Below, one piece after another: positions 17,700 through 26,781 of a stretch of 64,000 nucleotides of DNA. Position 1 is the stretch's first letter; each line of letters starts with the position of its first letter. The stretch comes from JAHIKV01 sp963733145 (GTDB taxonomy: Bacteria > Planctomycetota > Planctomycetia > Pirellulales > Thermoguttaceae): NCBI GenBank assembly GCA_963733145.1, contig CAVTCJ010000003.1, positions 124,001 to 188,000 on the forward strand, in the 5' to 3' direction. The notes below the pieces were generated by a model. That model was given only the letters and a program-made list of their open reading frames with translations. It was not told the origin of the DNA and searched no databases. A program made the position numbers and the translations under genes.

Positions 17700-17798
17700 C
17701 TGGGACCTACTTTTTTTGCTGGAGGGGTTTCAGTGACAAGTGCCTTACTCGACGCTACCGCCAATATACCCGCATATTACCCCATTGAGAACCCACCC

Positions 17799-18194
17799 AT
17801 GCTCCGCCAACACGAGATCGAAATCCGCGTGCGCTACCAAGAGACCGACGCGATGGGCTTCCTTCACCACGCCTGCTACTTTACCTATTTTGAGCTAGGC
17901 CGGACCGAACTGCTCCGCGCCGCCGGCGGGAACTATCGCCAGATGGAGGCCGAGGGGCTGTTGATCGTGGTCGTCAAGGCCGAGTGCCGCTTCCATCGCC
18001 CGGCCCGCTACGACGACCTGCTGCGGCTGCGGACCACGGTCACGCGCGTGACCCAGGCCAAGATCGAGCATCGCTACGAGCTGTTCCGCGGCGCCGAGTT
18101 GCTCGCCACCGGTCAGACCACGCTGGCCGTCATCGACCGCGCCGGCAAGGTGCTGCCGGTGCCGGAGTGGATGAGGATCAATGGAGAAGAATGA
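17799..18194 (+). CDS. Hotdog-fold acyl-CoA thioesterase (YbgC/4-HBT type)
   Basis: 131 residues from ATG 17799. The hotdog signature R-Y-Q-E-T-D-A-M-G-F-L-H-H-A-C-Y-F is intact; the Asp in T-D-A-M-G and the helix following H-H are the catalytic region of 4-hydroxybenzoyl-CoA thioesterase relatives. It probably cleaves acyl-CoA or acyl-ACP. A longer in-frame ORF exists upstream, but its extra residues overlap the divergent ACT gene and look non-coding. Confidence 0.9.
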   Translation: MLRQHEIEIRVRYQETDAMGFLHHACYFTYFELGRTELLRAAGGNYRQMEAEGLLIVVVKAECRFHRPARYDDLLRLRTTVTRVTQAKIEHRYELFRGAELLATGQTTLAVIDRAGKVLPVPEWMRINGEE

Positions 18195-18297
18195 AGGGGA
18201 ACCACAACAAGATTCCCCCGGCTAATACAGTCTCAACTACTCGGATCTGGCATAGAATGCGGTTCACAAGGAGGCCGACTCTGGAATATCCGCGTCT

Positions 18298-18759
18298 TCA
18301 ATCGGCGGACGGATCCATTTCACTCGCGTCTATCCCCAAAGCGCCGGCGATTTTTTCCAAGGTCAGGGCCGATGGACTGTGATGACCTTTTTCGAGCCGG
18401 CTGATATGGCTTTGGCGCAAGCCCGCTTTTTCGGCAAGTTCCTGCTGCGTCAGTCCGGCCTGCTCGCGAAAGCAGCGAATCCGATTGCCCACGTAGTCCA
18501 TCCAGGATTGCAGCTTTTCGCTCGGCTTGCCGGGCAATTCCATCGGTTGCAAGCCGCCTTTTTGCTGTCGCATGATTTCGCGCATACCGCGAACGACCGC
18601 GTCTCCCTCTTCTTCCGTTTCCGCCGATTCCAGCGATTCGACCAATTCAAACAAATCGTTGCGGTCTTCCTTCGGAAGCGTGCGGACCCGATCGACCAGC
18701 ACGGCGATTGCCAGCGCCACGGGATCATTCAATGGTCCTTCGTCTACAGCAGTCATCAT
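18298..18759 (-). CDS. XRE-family HTH regulator, antitoxin-like, no partner
   Basis: 153 residues from ATG 18759. The C-terminal 60 residues form an XRE helix-turn-helix (IRCFREQAGLTQQELAEKAG followed by L-R-Q-S-H-I-S-R-L-E-K-G). The N-terminal half is acidic and helical. HigA- and MqsA-like antitoxins have this size and shape, but I find no toxin gene within 300 bases on either side. It may be a solitary regulator or the survivor of a pair. Confidence 0.75.
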   Translation of the reverse strand: MMTAVDEGPLNDPVALAIAVLVDRVRTLPKEDRNDLFELVESLESAETEEEGDAVVRGMREIMRQQKGGLQPMELPGKPSEKLQSWMDYVGNRIRCFREQAGLTQQELAEKAGLRQSHISRLEKGHHSPSALTLEKIAGALGIDASEMDPSAD

Positions 18760-18916
18760 GCTGGTGCTCCCGCCTTTTCGCCGATCACCCACACAACAAT
18801 CCTACCCCCTCTCAAGCGCGGCAACAAGTGCCCCAAATCGCCGTATCATGAAATTTCAGAGTTTGCTGACCAACTCCGCCGCCGCATCGAATCGACGCGG
18901 AGCGTCGGGGCAGTGG

Positions 18917-18940
18917 GTTCCCATGCGGAGCATGGGAACC
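18917..18940. repeat. CCCATGCGGAGCATGGG hairpin
   Basis: GGTTCCCATGCGGAGCATGG forms a perfect short hairpin just past the 3' end of the homocysteine methyltransferase gene. On the minus strand it could end transcription, though no T tract is present. Confidence 0.75.
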
Positions 18941-18952
18941 AGGAAACATCCC

Positions 18953-19825
18953 TCACACCCTCAGTTCCTCCGCCACCGCCCGGATGAAATCGGGCGTGGT
19001 GCCGCAGCAGCCGCCGATGAAAGAGGCGCCGGCCGCGACCAGTTGCGGCACGTAGGCGGCGAACTCGGCGGCCGTCTGCCGATAGACGATCTCGCCGCCG
19101 ACCATCTCCGGCAGACCGGCGTTGGCCTTGATCCAGATCGGCCGATCCGCGGCCGCGCGGAGCCGGCGGCAGACGTCCACCATGTCGGCGATGCCGTGGC
19201 CGCAGTTGCTGCCGACGACGTCGGCTCCGGCGGCGGCGAGGGCCTCGGCGGCCTGCTCGGGCGTGGCCCCGGTCATCGTGCGGTCCCGCTTGGCGCCCGC
19301 ATCGAAGGTCATGCAGGCCGCCACGGGCAAGCCCGTCTCGTGGGCGGCCGCCACGGCCAACGCGGCCTCGGCCGGGTCGGACATCGTCTCGATCACAATG
19401 CCGTCCGCGCCGGCCTCGGCGATCGCCCGGGCCTGCGCGGCGAAAGCGGCGCGCAATTCATCTTCGCTGACGTGCCCCATCATCAGCATCAGGCCGCTGG
19501 GTCCGATCGAGGCGAAGACCATTGCCCTGCCTGCGGCTGCGCGGAGCGAAATATCCACGCCGGCCCGGATGATTTCGGCCGCCTGTTCGGCAATCCCGTA
19601 GCGGGCCAGCACGAAGCGGTTGGCCCCGAAGGTGTTGGTCAGGATCACGCGGCTGCCGGCCTCGACGTACGATCGGGCAACCTGCTCGATCCGCTCCGGC
19701 TGGGCCAGGTTCCAGGCGTCGGGGCAGGCGCCGACCGGCAGTCCGAGCCGCTGGAGTTGCGTCCCCCAGGCCCCGTCGGTGGTCGCGGGTCCGGCCGAGA
19801 GAAGTTTGGCGATGGTGGGGTGCAT
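18953..19825 (-). CDS. Homocysteine S-methyltransferase family protein
   Basis: 290 residues forming a single Pfam-type S-methyl_trans barrel. G-A-W-G-T-Q-L begins the barrel, S-N-C-G-H-G gives the first zinc-binding Cys and the C-terminal G-G-C-C-G-T-T gives the Cys pair. This is module 1 of cobalamin-dependent methionine synthase; stand-alone versions use betaine, S-methylmethionine or a methyl-corrinoid protein as donor. A corrinoid protein and a pterin methyltransferase on the same strand at 22.4-26.4 kb suggest it is the homocysteine-activating part of a split methionine synthase (inference). Confidence 0.9.
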   Translation of the reverse strand: MHPTIAKLLSAGPATTDGAWGTQLQRLGLPVGACPDAWNLAQPERIEQVARSYVEAGSRVILTNTFGANRFVLARYGIAEQAAEIIRAGVDISLRAAAGRAMVFASIGPSGLMLMMGHVSEDELRAAFAAQARAIAEAGADGIVIETMSDPAEAALAVAAAHETGLPVAACMTFDAGAKRDRTMTGATPEQAAEALAAAGADVVGSNCGHGIADMVDVCRRLRAAADRPIWIKANAGLPEMVGGEIVYRQTAAEFAAYVPQLVAAGASFIGGCCGTTPDFIRAVAEELRV

Positions 19826-19948
19826 GGCGTCCTTCCTGGCAGTTATCCGAAAACAAATTGTGGTGCAGGCGTCCCGCCTGCTCTGTGCAGCCGAGACGGC
19901 CGCACCACAAATCCTCGCTCTGCTTGTCGCAACACAAGGACAGTCGGC

Positions 19949-21639
19949 TCACTGCGTCGGTCGCGGCCGAATCAGGACGACGCCCTGACTATCGTTGCCC
20001 CCATCGCCGGAAAGGCGCAGCGTGAATTGTGGAGGAGGTCTCCTTGGTGACTTGCGCGGCCCGGACGACGACGTAACAATTCGCTTCGGCCAGCTTTTGC
20101 AGCAAAGCCGGGTTGGCGGCTTCGCCCTCGAACAGCAGTTCGATCTTCTCGATCTTGACGCCATTCTTACCGCCGGTTTTCTGGAACTTCACTTCGTACT
20201 GTCCCGGCGCGGGAATGAACGGCGTCAGGTCGATGTCGAGCGCGCAGGCCGGCGGCGAGGGTCTTTGCGTCCCACGCACCGCAACGCCGCCAGTCTGTTT
20301 TCTGCTGATCGGCCGCCGGTCCCCGGGGCGCGGGGCTTTCCACGTAATACACGGCCAGCCGGCGGATCAGCGGCTCCGCGGCCGCGCGGGTCACGCGCAG
20401 CCGCACCTTGGAAACCGTAGTCGAGGGAAACACGTCGATCTTCATGCGTCCGACGGCGCTGCCTTGGGCCAGCGGTTTCCATTGCCCGTCGGCCAGACCT
20501 TCCAGGATGTACTCGCGGATTCGCTCGCCCTGGCGATAGTCCTCCATGATGACGACATGGTTGACGGCGACGGGCCGGCCGAGATCGAGCTCGACGGTCG
20601 TGCCGCGGCCCTTCGTTTCGGCCAGCGGGCGGGCGAAGCGGCGGTCGATTTCCCGGCCGAAGGCGGCGTAGGCCCGCAGGTCGTCTTCGGGAATCAGGCC
20701 GTCGGTGTTCGGCGTGGAGTTCAGCAGCAGCACGCCGCCATAGCCCACGGACTTATAGTAGATGTTCATCAGTTGGTCGAGGCTTTTGCGTTTCTTTTCA
20801 TTGGCCTTCGACCAGAACCAGTTGTGGTCGTAGAGCGGTGTGTCGGCTTCGAGCGGGAACCAGCGGCCGCCGTCGGGATCGCCTTGGCCGGTCTTGTCGT
20901 TGAAGGTGCTCCAGGCGGGGTAGTGGAGGATGCCGCTCTCCGTGCCCGGCCAGCGGATCGTGGACTGCGGACCGCCGAAGACCATCGCGTCGGGAGCGTA
21001 TTTCTTGAGGATGTCGCTCACGTCGATCACGCAGCCGCCGTCGAACCAGACCTCGCCCACCCGGCCGTAGCGGCTGAGGACTTCGGTCATCTGTTGGCGG
21101 TAGACCTGGTTGTAGGCGGCCTGTTTGGCGGGATCCTTGGTGCGTCCGCCGCTGCCCATCGGCGCGCCCCACTGGTCGTCGCCGGAGTAGACGTAGATGC
21201 CCAGGTTGAGGCCGTTTTTTCGGCAGGCCCGGGCGACCTCGGCGAGCACGTCGCCGCGGCCGTTCTTCCAGGGCGTTTCCTTGATGCCGTAGCGGCTGGT
21301 TTCGGTCTGCCACCAGCAGAAGCCGCCGGTGTGCTTGGCGACGAAGAGGATTTCCTGGGCCCCCCACAGCTTGGCGGCGCGGCACCATTGCCCGGCGTCG
21401 AGCTTCCGCGGATTGATCTCGTCGAGCGGCGTGGAATGGTCGTTGTATTCGCGTCCCTGCCAGGCGGCCGGGCCGTAGGTGACGAACATGATCCGCTCCT
21501 GCTCCTGCCAGGCGTACTGCTGGGGCGTGGGCTTCGCCAAGGGCTTGGCCGGCTCGGCGGCATGGCAGAGCCGCGGAATCGAGAAGAATAGCGTGAGCCC
21601 AAGTAGCAGACTCGAACGGGCGAATCGTGAGCGAGGCAT
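19949..21639 (-). CDS. Alpha-L-fucosidase, GH29 type (two frameshifts near the end)
   Basis: ATG 21639 opens a signal peptide (SSLLLGLTLFFSIPRLCHA). The GH29 barrel follows: F-V-A-K-H-T-G-G-F-C-W-W and G-E-V-W-F-D-G-G, whose Asp is the likely nucleophile. A C-terminal beta-sandwich region (DLGRPVAVNHVVIMEDYRQG) may bind sugar. The gene is open to about 20275; the frame then shifts to 19989-20279 (LTPFIPAPGQYEVKFQKTGG) and again near 20030 to end at 19949 (FTLRLSGDGGNDSQGVVLI). Secreted fucosidases serve polysaccharide breakdown. Exact substrate linkage cannot be read from sequence. Confidence 0.85.
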
Positions 21640-21687
21640 AAAATATCTCTCTGGGTCAATGTTGCGTTTCGTCTCTCGCGGCGCCAG

Positions 21688-22125
21688 TTACGTCGTCGGC
21701 GCCCAATCCCGCAGCAAGACGATGTTAGGAAAATCCTCGTGGACCGCCCGCCAAAGCGGCTCATCGGCCGTGACGCCGGTCAATTGCATGTCATCGGCCA
21801 AGGCTACGAAGAGCGCATCATACACGGAACGGTCGTACTTGACGGCGATATCGAGCGCTCGAGCGAGAAGAGGATATGAAGGGCGTGTCTGCACAGGCGT
21901 GGTAAGAAGTCGAGCGAACAGAACATTAACCTCGTCGGATGGAATTCGTTGTTGATGATGCTGTTTCCAAATTGCGTTTGCCGCTTCAGGGAGAGCGATT
22001 TCCAAAACAAACAGCAAGCCGCCTTTCATCCGAACATCGGTAATCAATCGACGTGCCTGACTGGAATCATGTTCGGGCAAGGCCCACTTCGCCACCACGC
22101 AACTGTCGACGACGAGATTACTCAT
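21688..22125 (-). CDS. VapC-like PIN-domain toxin
   Basis: 145 residues. L-V-V-D-S-C-V-V-A-K-W at the N-terminus supplies the first Asp (a Cys replaces the frequent Asn), P-E-A-A-N-A-I the Glu, and Y-D-R-S-V-Y-D-A-L-F-V-A-L-A-D the late acidic pair typical of VapC. It starts in the ATGA overlap with the stop of the preceding small gene, so the two are coupled. Confidence 0.9.
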   Translation of the reverse strand: MSNLVVDSCVVAKWALPEHDSSQARRLITDVRMKGGLLFVLEIALPEAANAIWKQHHQQRIPSDEVNVLFARLLTTPVQTRPSYPLLARALDIAVKYDRSVYDALFVALADDMQLTGVTADEPLWRAVHEDFPNIVLLRDWAPTT

Positions 22126-22340
22126 CTCATGCGGTCCTCGGCGATGCTCAATGCACTATCGGGAAGTAATCCATATTTCGCCTTGATTTCTTCCCGTAAT
22201 CGGTCGGTATCATCCAACCAGGCTTTTACATCTTGCTCTTCCACGGGTTCAATATTCAGAGAGACCCGTTGATTGTCTGGGAGCGTCAACGGCGTAAGCG
22301 GCTGAAACACTCCGTCACGATAAATGGCCTCGGTTTGCAT
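22122..22340 (-). CDS. AF2212-like (DUF104) antitoxin
   Basis: 72 residues from ATG 22340. I-Y-R-D-G-V-F-Q-P-L is the family's N-terminal beta-hairpin signature, followed by R-V-S-L-N-I-E-P-V and an acidic helical tail. In such pairs the small protein binds a VapC. The gene overlaps vapC by four bases. The large ORF that reads through it from upstream is an artefact of the frameshifted methyltransferase gene. Confidence 0.87.
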   Translation of the reverse strand: MQTEAIYRDGVFQPLTPLTLPDNQRVSLNIEPVEEQDVKAWLDDTDRLREEIKAKYGLLPDSALSIAEDRMR

Positions 22341-22408
22341 GGCTCGACACCTCCAATTTGCGATGTACGATTGAATTCTACCCCGCCGGCGGTTGGCCGT
22401 CAATCCGC

Positions 22409-23282
22409 TCAACTCGTATAGAACTCGCGCACCCGCATCAGCACGTCGAAGCCGCTCAGCTTCAGACATTCTTCGAGACACAGCATGGCGGGATGGTCGG
22501 GCGGCAGCAGATCGTACTTCCGCTTCACCGAGCCGATGACCATGTCCAGCCCGAGCGGCATGACCTTCGTCAGGAACGCGCTTTCCAGCGGACCTTTGAC
22601 CGGCGAACCGTCGGGGCGCTTCGAGGGGAGCATTACCGTGAAGTTGCTCAGGCCGACCGAGGCGTGATGGCCGGCAAAATACCCGTCGGCGTGGATCAGC
22701 TCCATCGCCGCGACCAGCCGATGGATGTTCCCTTCCGAGTCGCTGCCGAGCGGGGCGATGCCCGGGTCGATGATGCAGTCGTCCAGGGTCGCGCCGGGAC
22801 AGCGCTCCAGAAACGTGCCCACCAACTGCCGCGCGGCGTCGTAGGTCTCCTGCGCGGTGTGGCAGGAGGCCGAATGACCATCGACCACGTTCTCCGAGAC
22901 CAGCAGGATCGGCTTGAAGGGCCTGATTTTGTAGAGGTCGAACATTTCGGCCCGCAGCGCGCTGAATGGAATTGACGATCGGCTTCGCTCCGCCGGCCCG
23001 CTGGGGATCGTAGGCCTCCAGGCCGGCCCGGGCCAACTCGGCATCGGGCGTGTCGATCGACAGCGGCCGGGCCGTCACCGCTTGAATCTTGCGGACCAGG
23101 TCGGCCATGAACTCCGCCGAGCGGGGACCCACGTTCACGTCGATGTACTTCGCCCCCATCTCGTCCTGCATCTTGGCAACGCCCAAAATGCCGTCGATGT
23201 CGCCGGCGTCGAACAGCTTGTGCGTCGAGGGGACCGAATCGTTGATCGTTTCGCCGATAATGGTTAGCTGCGCAATGGGCAT
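22409..23282 (-). CDS. Pterin-binding (methyltetrahydrofolate:corrinoid) methyltransferase, one frameshift
   Basis: Starts at ATG 23282 with L-T-I-I-G-E-T-I-N-D, then M-G-A-K-Y-I-D-V-N-V-G, the pterin-binding barrel pattern of AcsE/MetH module 2. The frame shifts near 22972, and the remaining two thirds continue (PILLVSENVVDG, C-I-I-D-P-G-I-A-P-L, H-A-S-V-G-L-S-N-F). In related proteins this barrel binds methyl-THF and passes the methyl to cobalt of a corrinoid protein. The corrinoid protein encoded at 25764-26393 is the obvious partner. MTHFR at 24044 would supply methyl-THF. The frameshift is likely an indel error. Confidence 0.87.
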
Positions 23283-23343
23283 GTGTAGTTGGTGGTTGGT
23301 GGTCGGTGGAGAGTGGGTAAAGACAAACGCGTATTCGGAAGGA

Positions 23344-23625
23344 TTAGACAAACTCGACTTTTAATTTTTTCCCCAGCACCGTCGCCGCGCGCTCCAAGGT
23401 TGCCAGGGTTACAGACGGATTTTCGGGATCCAACAACCGTTCTAATGCGGCACGGCTGGTTCGCATCCGGTTGGCCATTTCGGACTTGGTCAACTTGCGC
23501 CGTTTCATGGCCTGCACAATTCTGAAAGCGATTACCCGTTTAGTGGCGGTTCCTTCAGCGATCTCTAGTAATCCTTCTGCACGCAAAAAGTCGTCAAAGT
23601 CTTCACCGATGTGTTTCCTGTTCAT
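23344..23625 (-). CDS. HigA-like HTH antitoxin
   Basis: 93 residues from ATG 23625. An HTH (K-L-T-K-S-E-M-A-N-R-M-R-T-S-R-A-A-L-E-R-L-L) sits in the C-terminal half. V-T-L-A-T-L-E-R-A-A follows as in XRE antitoxins. It starts five bases after the toxin stop, giving the toxin-first order typical of higBA. It probably represses its operon promoter. Confidence 0.88.
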   Translation of the reverse strand: MNRKHIGEDFDDFLRAEGLLEIAEGTATKRVIAFRIVQAMKRRKLTKSEMANRMRTSRAALERLLDPENPSVTLATLERAATVLGKKLKVEFV

Positions 23626-23630
23626 AATCT

Positions 23631-23987
23631 CTATTCCCCTTGCAATTCGGCCAAGCGGCGTTGGGCCGTACTCAACTCGTGTTTCGGAGTTTTCTGCGTC
23701 TTCGTCACAAAGCCGTGCAAGAGAACCATCGTGCCCTCGGCCACGGTGAACAGCGTCCTGGCGATCCCCTGGTTCACTCGCGACCGCACTTCCCACAATT
23801 CGGTATCGAGCTTTCTAATCAGCGGCATGCCAAGCGGCCGGCCATACTGCGCAGTCTTGATGTCTTCGCCGATTGTTCGGCGGTCTCCTCGCGACATGCT
23901 TTTGAGCCACTCGCGCACAGGCTGGTTGCCGGCCGCCGACCGATAGAATACCACTTGGAGAAGGGGACGACTGTGGTTGTCTTCCAT
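23631..23987 (-). CDS. HigB-like (Gp49/RelE-fold) toxin
   Basis: 118 residues of the phage-Gp49/HigB type: F-Y-R-S-A-A-G-N-Q-P-V-R-E-W-L, then I-R-K-L-D-T-E-L-W-E-V-R-S-R and L-H-G-F-V-T-K-T-Q-K-T-P, which contains the basic and aromatic residues of the RelE-like mRNA-cleavage site. It is upstream of its HTH antitoxin. Confidence 0.9.
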   Translation of the reverse strand: MEDNHSRPLLQVVFYRSAAGNQPVREWLKSMSRGDRRTIGEDIKTAQYGRPLGMPLIRKLDTELWEVRSRVNQGIARTLFTVAEGTMVLLHGFVTKTQKTPKHELSTAQRRLAELQGE

Positions 23988-24043
23988 CTATCGCAAGTGT
24001 ACCACTAATGGTACTTATGTCAAGGGCTGGCTTGTGAAACGTA

Positions 24044-25648
24044 TCACCGCTTGCCTTCGATTTGCTCTTCTGGTGCCGGCGCGCTGTGATCCCGATCCAA
24101 ATACGTATTCGCCCAGGAGGACGTTTCCTTCAGCTTGGCGTCGTAGAAGATCGGCGGGCGCTCGAGCATCGTCTCCGACTCGCCGTAGAACTTCAGCCGC
24201 TCGTAGGCCCGGGCCCAGAAGCATTCCTTATTCTGCAATTCGCATTGCCCGTCGATCGAGCCGCCGCAAGGGCCGTTCCGCTGGCACTTCGAACACCATT
24301 TTTTGGGACACAGGTAGGCGCAGTCGGGGAGGCTGCAATCGCCGCAATCCTGGCAGCCGTACATCGTCAGCTTCGAGGTCTTCTCGAGGCGATAGGCCAT
24401 CCGGCTGAGCAATCCCGGCTTGCGCTCCCAGCGGGCGAAAATCCGCTTCAGCAGCGGGTACAACGCCTGATCGCGCGTGAACGCCATGCGATGCACCCAT
24501 CGCGACAACTTGTAGTTCAGCGTTACGTGCTTCGTTTTCTGCGGATGTTTCAGCGAGTTCAGGTACTCGCGGTTGATCCGCCCGGGTTCGCTCATGCCGG
24601 TGAACTTGTCATGCTCAAAAAGGAAGAACTCCTCGAACTGGGAGTATTGGATTTCCTTGAGGAAGTCCCGCCAGTCGTCCGGGGCGTAGCTTTCGGCCAG
24701 GTCGATGATCGGCCCGAAGCCTTCAGCCTTGTGGACGCCGCCGATGTAGCCGGCCGCGAAACCGAGGCCCTTGAACACGGCCAACTGCTTGGCGGCCAGT
24801 TCCCGGAAAAACTGCTTGCCCTTGTCCTCTCCGGCGGCGTACTTCTCGGCCTTCCGCAGCAGTTCGTCGCTGACTACGCAGCCGGCCAGCTTGCCGCTGT
24901 TGAACATCTTGGCCACGCCCTTGGTCAGCAGATAGACGTTGCCGATGATGGGCACGTTGATGCCGCGGGCTTCCAGGAGGAGCTTGATCTCGTGGAACTT
25001 CCGCATGTCGTAGCCGAGCTGCGGAATCACCCATTGGGCGCCGGCGGCGATCTTGCGGACCAGCTTGAAATACTGCGGCAGCAGCTCGCGCTCGTGCCGT
25101 TTGAAAGGCGAGACGGCGCAGCCGATGAAGAAATCGGTCTTGCCGAGGGTTTCGGTCTTGCCGCCGCGGCCGGGCACGGTCAGCCCCTCGTTCATCGCGT
25201 GGAGCAGCGCGATCAGGGCCACCGAATCGAGGTCGAAGACCGGCGCCGCCAGACCGCCGTAGCCGCCGGTGGGATAATCGCCCGTGAGCGCGAGGATGTT
25301 GTCGATGCCTTCGGAGGCGTATCGCCAGGCGGCCGCTTCCAGCCCGCTGCGGTTCAGGTCCTTGCAGGTCAGGTGGACCACGACGCGGTGGCGGTGTTCG
25401 GCGACCTGTCCGGCGAACCAGTCGGGCGGGAGCATCGGACCGCCGCCCGGATTGTCGGTGATCGAGATCCAGCCGATCCGCGGATCGGCCAGCAGGTCCC
25501 TGGCGAAGGAGGCAAGGTTGCCCGGCGAATCAAGCGGTTGCGGGCCGCGGCTCGAAACCACCTCGGCGCCATAGTAGAAGCGGTCGGAAGCCAGCATCTC
25601 GCGGAAGGCCGCGTTATCGTTCGGAGATGTCACGTGGGAAGGGTCCAT
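24044..25648 (-). CDS. Methylenetetrahydrofolate reductase with Cys-rich C-terminal domain
   Basis: 534 residues. Residues 1-310 are an MTHFR-type barrel (Y-Y-G-A-E-V-V-S-S-R-G start, I-S-I-T-D-N-P-G-G-G, I-L-A-L-T-G-D-Y-P-T). Residues from about 420 form an MTHFR_C-like domain with at least ten cysteines (C-Q-D-C-G-D-C ... C-S-K-C-Q-R-N-G-P-C-G-G), probably binding iron-sulfur or zinc. Such fusions occur in anaerobes and in planctomycetes with corrinoid C1 pathways, where they may take electrons from ferredoxin-like carriers rather than NADH. No frameshift over 1.6 kb. The gene lies among the C1 set. Confidence 0.9.
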   Translation of the reverse strand: MDPSHVTSPNDNAAFREMLASDRFYYGAEVVSSRGPQPLDSPGNLASFARDLLADPRIGWISITDNPGGGPMLPPDWFAGQVAEHRHRVVVHLTCKDLNRSGLEAAAWRYASEGIDNILALTGDYPTGGYGGLAAPVFDLDSVALIALLHAMNEGLTVPGRGGKTETLGKTDFFIGCAVSPFKRHERELLPQYFKLVRKIAAGAQWVIPQLGYDMRKFHEIKLLLEARGINVPIIGNVYLLTKGVAKMFNSGKLAGCVVSDELLRKAEKYAAGEDKGKQFFRELAAKQLAVFKGLGFAAGYIGGVHKAEGFGPIIDLAESYAPDDWRDFLKEIQYSQFEEFFLFEHDKFTGMSEPGRINREYLNSLKHPQKTKHVTLNYKLSRWVHRMAFTRDQALYPLLKRIFARWERKPGLLSRMAYRLEKTSKLTMYGCQDCGDCSLPDCAYLCPKKWCSKCQRNGPCGGSIDGQCELQNKECFWARAYERLKFYGESETMLERPPIFYDAKLKETSSWANTYLDRDHSAPAPEEQIEGKR

Positions 25649-25673
25649 ATATGGGGAAAAAACACCGCCGCAC

Positions 25674-25741
25674 GCTTAGCGGCCGCCGGTACGGCGGCCC
25701 GTATTCCGGCGGGGGCCGCCGTGCCGGCGGCCGCCATACGT
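25674..25741. repeat. TTAGCGGCCGCCGGTACGGC palindromic repeat
   Basis: CTTAGCGGCCGCCGGTACGG is followed by inverse arms GGGCCGCCGTGCCGGCGGCC. It separates the MTHFR gene from the corrinoid-protein gene. Confidence 0.8.
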
Positions 25742-25763
25742 GCGGCATAACGGCGGCGTGGCC

Positions 25764-26393
25764 TTACGCCAGCTTGCGGGCCAAGGCGACCGCCGCGCTG
25801 GCGTTGTCGCTGTAGCCGTCGGCGCCGATCTCGTCGGCATATTGCTGGGTGATCGGGGCCCCGCCGATCATAACTTTCGTCGTCTTTCGAAGGCCGGCCT
25901 TGTCCAGGGCGTCGATGACGTTCTTCATCATCGTCATGGTGGTGGTCAGCAGCGCGCTGAGGGCCAGGATGGTGCCGTCCTTTTCCTTGGCGGCCTCGAC
26001 GAACTTTTCCGGCGGGACGTCGACGCCCAGGTCGATCACCTGGAAGCCGCCCCCTTCGAGCATCGAGGCCACCAAGTTCTTGCCGATGTCGTGCAGGTCG
26101 CCCTGGACGGTGCCGATCACCACGCGGCCGACCGGTTCCGCGCCCACCGCGGCCAGCAACGGAGTAATCATTTCCAGCGAGGTCTTCATCGCCCTGGCGG
26201 CGATCAGCAACTCGGGCACGAAATACTCGTTGCACTCGAACCGCTTGCCGACTTCGTCCATGGCCGGGACCATGTATTTTTTGACCAATTCGGTGGGATC
26301 GGCTTTGGCATCCAGCGCCGCCTTGGTGACTTCTCCGGCCTTTTTGGCGTTGCCCGTCAGAATGGCATCGTACAGTTCCTTGTAATCGGACAT
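25764..26393 (-). CDS. Corrinoid (cobalamin-binding) methyl-carrier protein
   Basis: 209 residues with the two-domain layout of MtaC/MtbC/MetH module 3. A four-helix cap (about 1-85) precedes a Rossmann domain carrying D99-L-H101-D-I-G104, the base-off/His-on cobalamin motif, then L-S-A-L-L-T-T-T-M and I-G-G-A-P-I-T. It cycles between Co(I) and methyl-Co(III). The neighbours supply a methyl donor enzyme (22409), MTHFR (24044) and a homocysteine acceptor enzyme (18953), so a split methionine synthase is the likeliest context. A demethylase role is the alternative. Confidence 0.92.
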   Translation of the reverse strand: MSDYKELYDAILTGNAKKAGEVTKAALDAKADPTELVKKYMVPAMDEVGKRFECNEYFVPELLIAARAMKTSLEMITPLLAAVGAEPVGRVVIGTVQGDLHDIGKNLVASMLEGGGFQVIDLGVDVPPEKFVEAAKEKDGTILALSALLTTTMTMMKNVIDALDKAGLRKTTKVMIGGAPITQQYADEIGADGYSDNASAAVALARKLA

Positions 26394-26491
26394 GAATTAC
26401 TCCCTCGCAAGCAGAGGCTGATGATGTTTGTTTACAATCAATTTATGATACTGCTCGATGCCCTGCCGTGCCAGCCCCCCCGATTCCCCCG

Positions 26492-26708
26492 CTATTCCCG
26501 GGCCTCGTGGGCACGGAATGTTCGCGGCGAGCAGCCGAACATGCCCCCAAAGAGGGTGGACAAATACTGACTGGAGGAGAATCCGCACGACAGGGCAATG
26601 TCGGTGACGCTCCGCGCAGGTTCCTCTTTCAACAGCCTGGCGGCCGCCGCCAGCCGGCATCGGTTCAAATGCCGCATCGGAGTGGCGTTGTGCAGTTGCT
26701 TCGAGTAG
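26492..26708 (-). pseudogene. AraC-type regulator remnant, truncated by the IS3 copy
   Basis: The remaining 72 codons encode the C-terminal AraC DNA-binding domain (MRHLNRCRLAAAARLL, V-T-D-I-A-L-S-C-G-F-S-S-S-Q-Y-L-S). The IS3 element begins at its 5' side. When IS plus one GTAG copy are removed, the frame runs only seven more codons before a TAG, so the gene was already broken or its front has been deleted. It follows the corrinoid-protein gene by about 100 bases in reverse. Confidence 0.82.
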
Positions 26709-26781
26709 TGTTTTGAACCAGTTGGAAATGGAAATTCTCTGTCGTTTGGGTTAGAATTACACCCTAAACGAGGAGGATTCC

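Noticed and set aside
22122..23351. 409-residue fusion of a pterin methyltransferase start with an AF2212 antitoxin
   Set aside because: It arises because the methyltransferase gene is frameshifted near 22972; the antitoxin has its own start at 22340.
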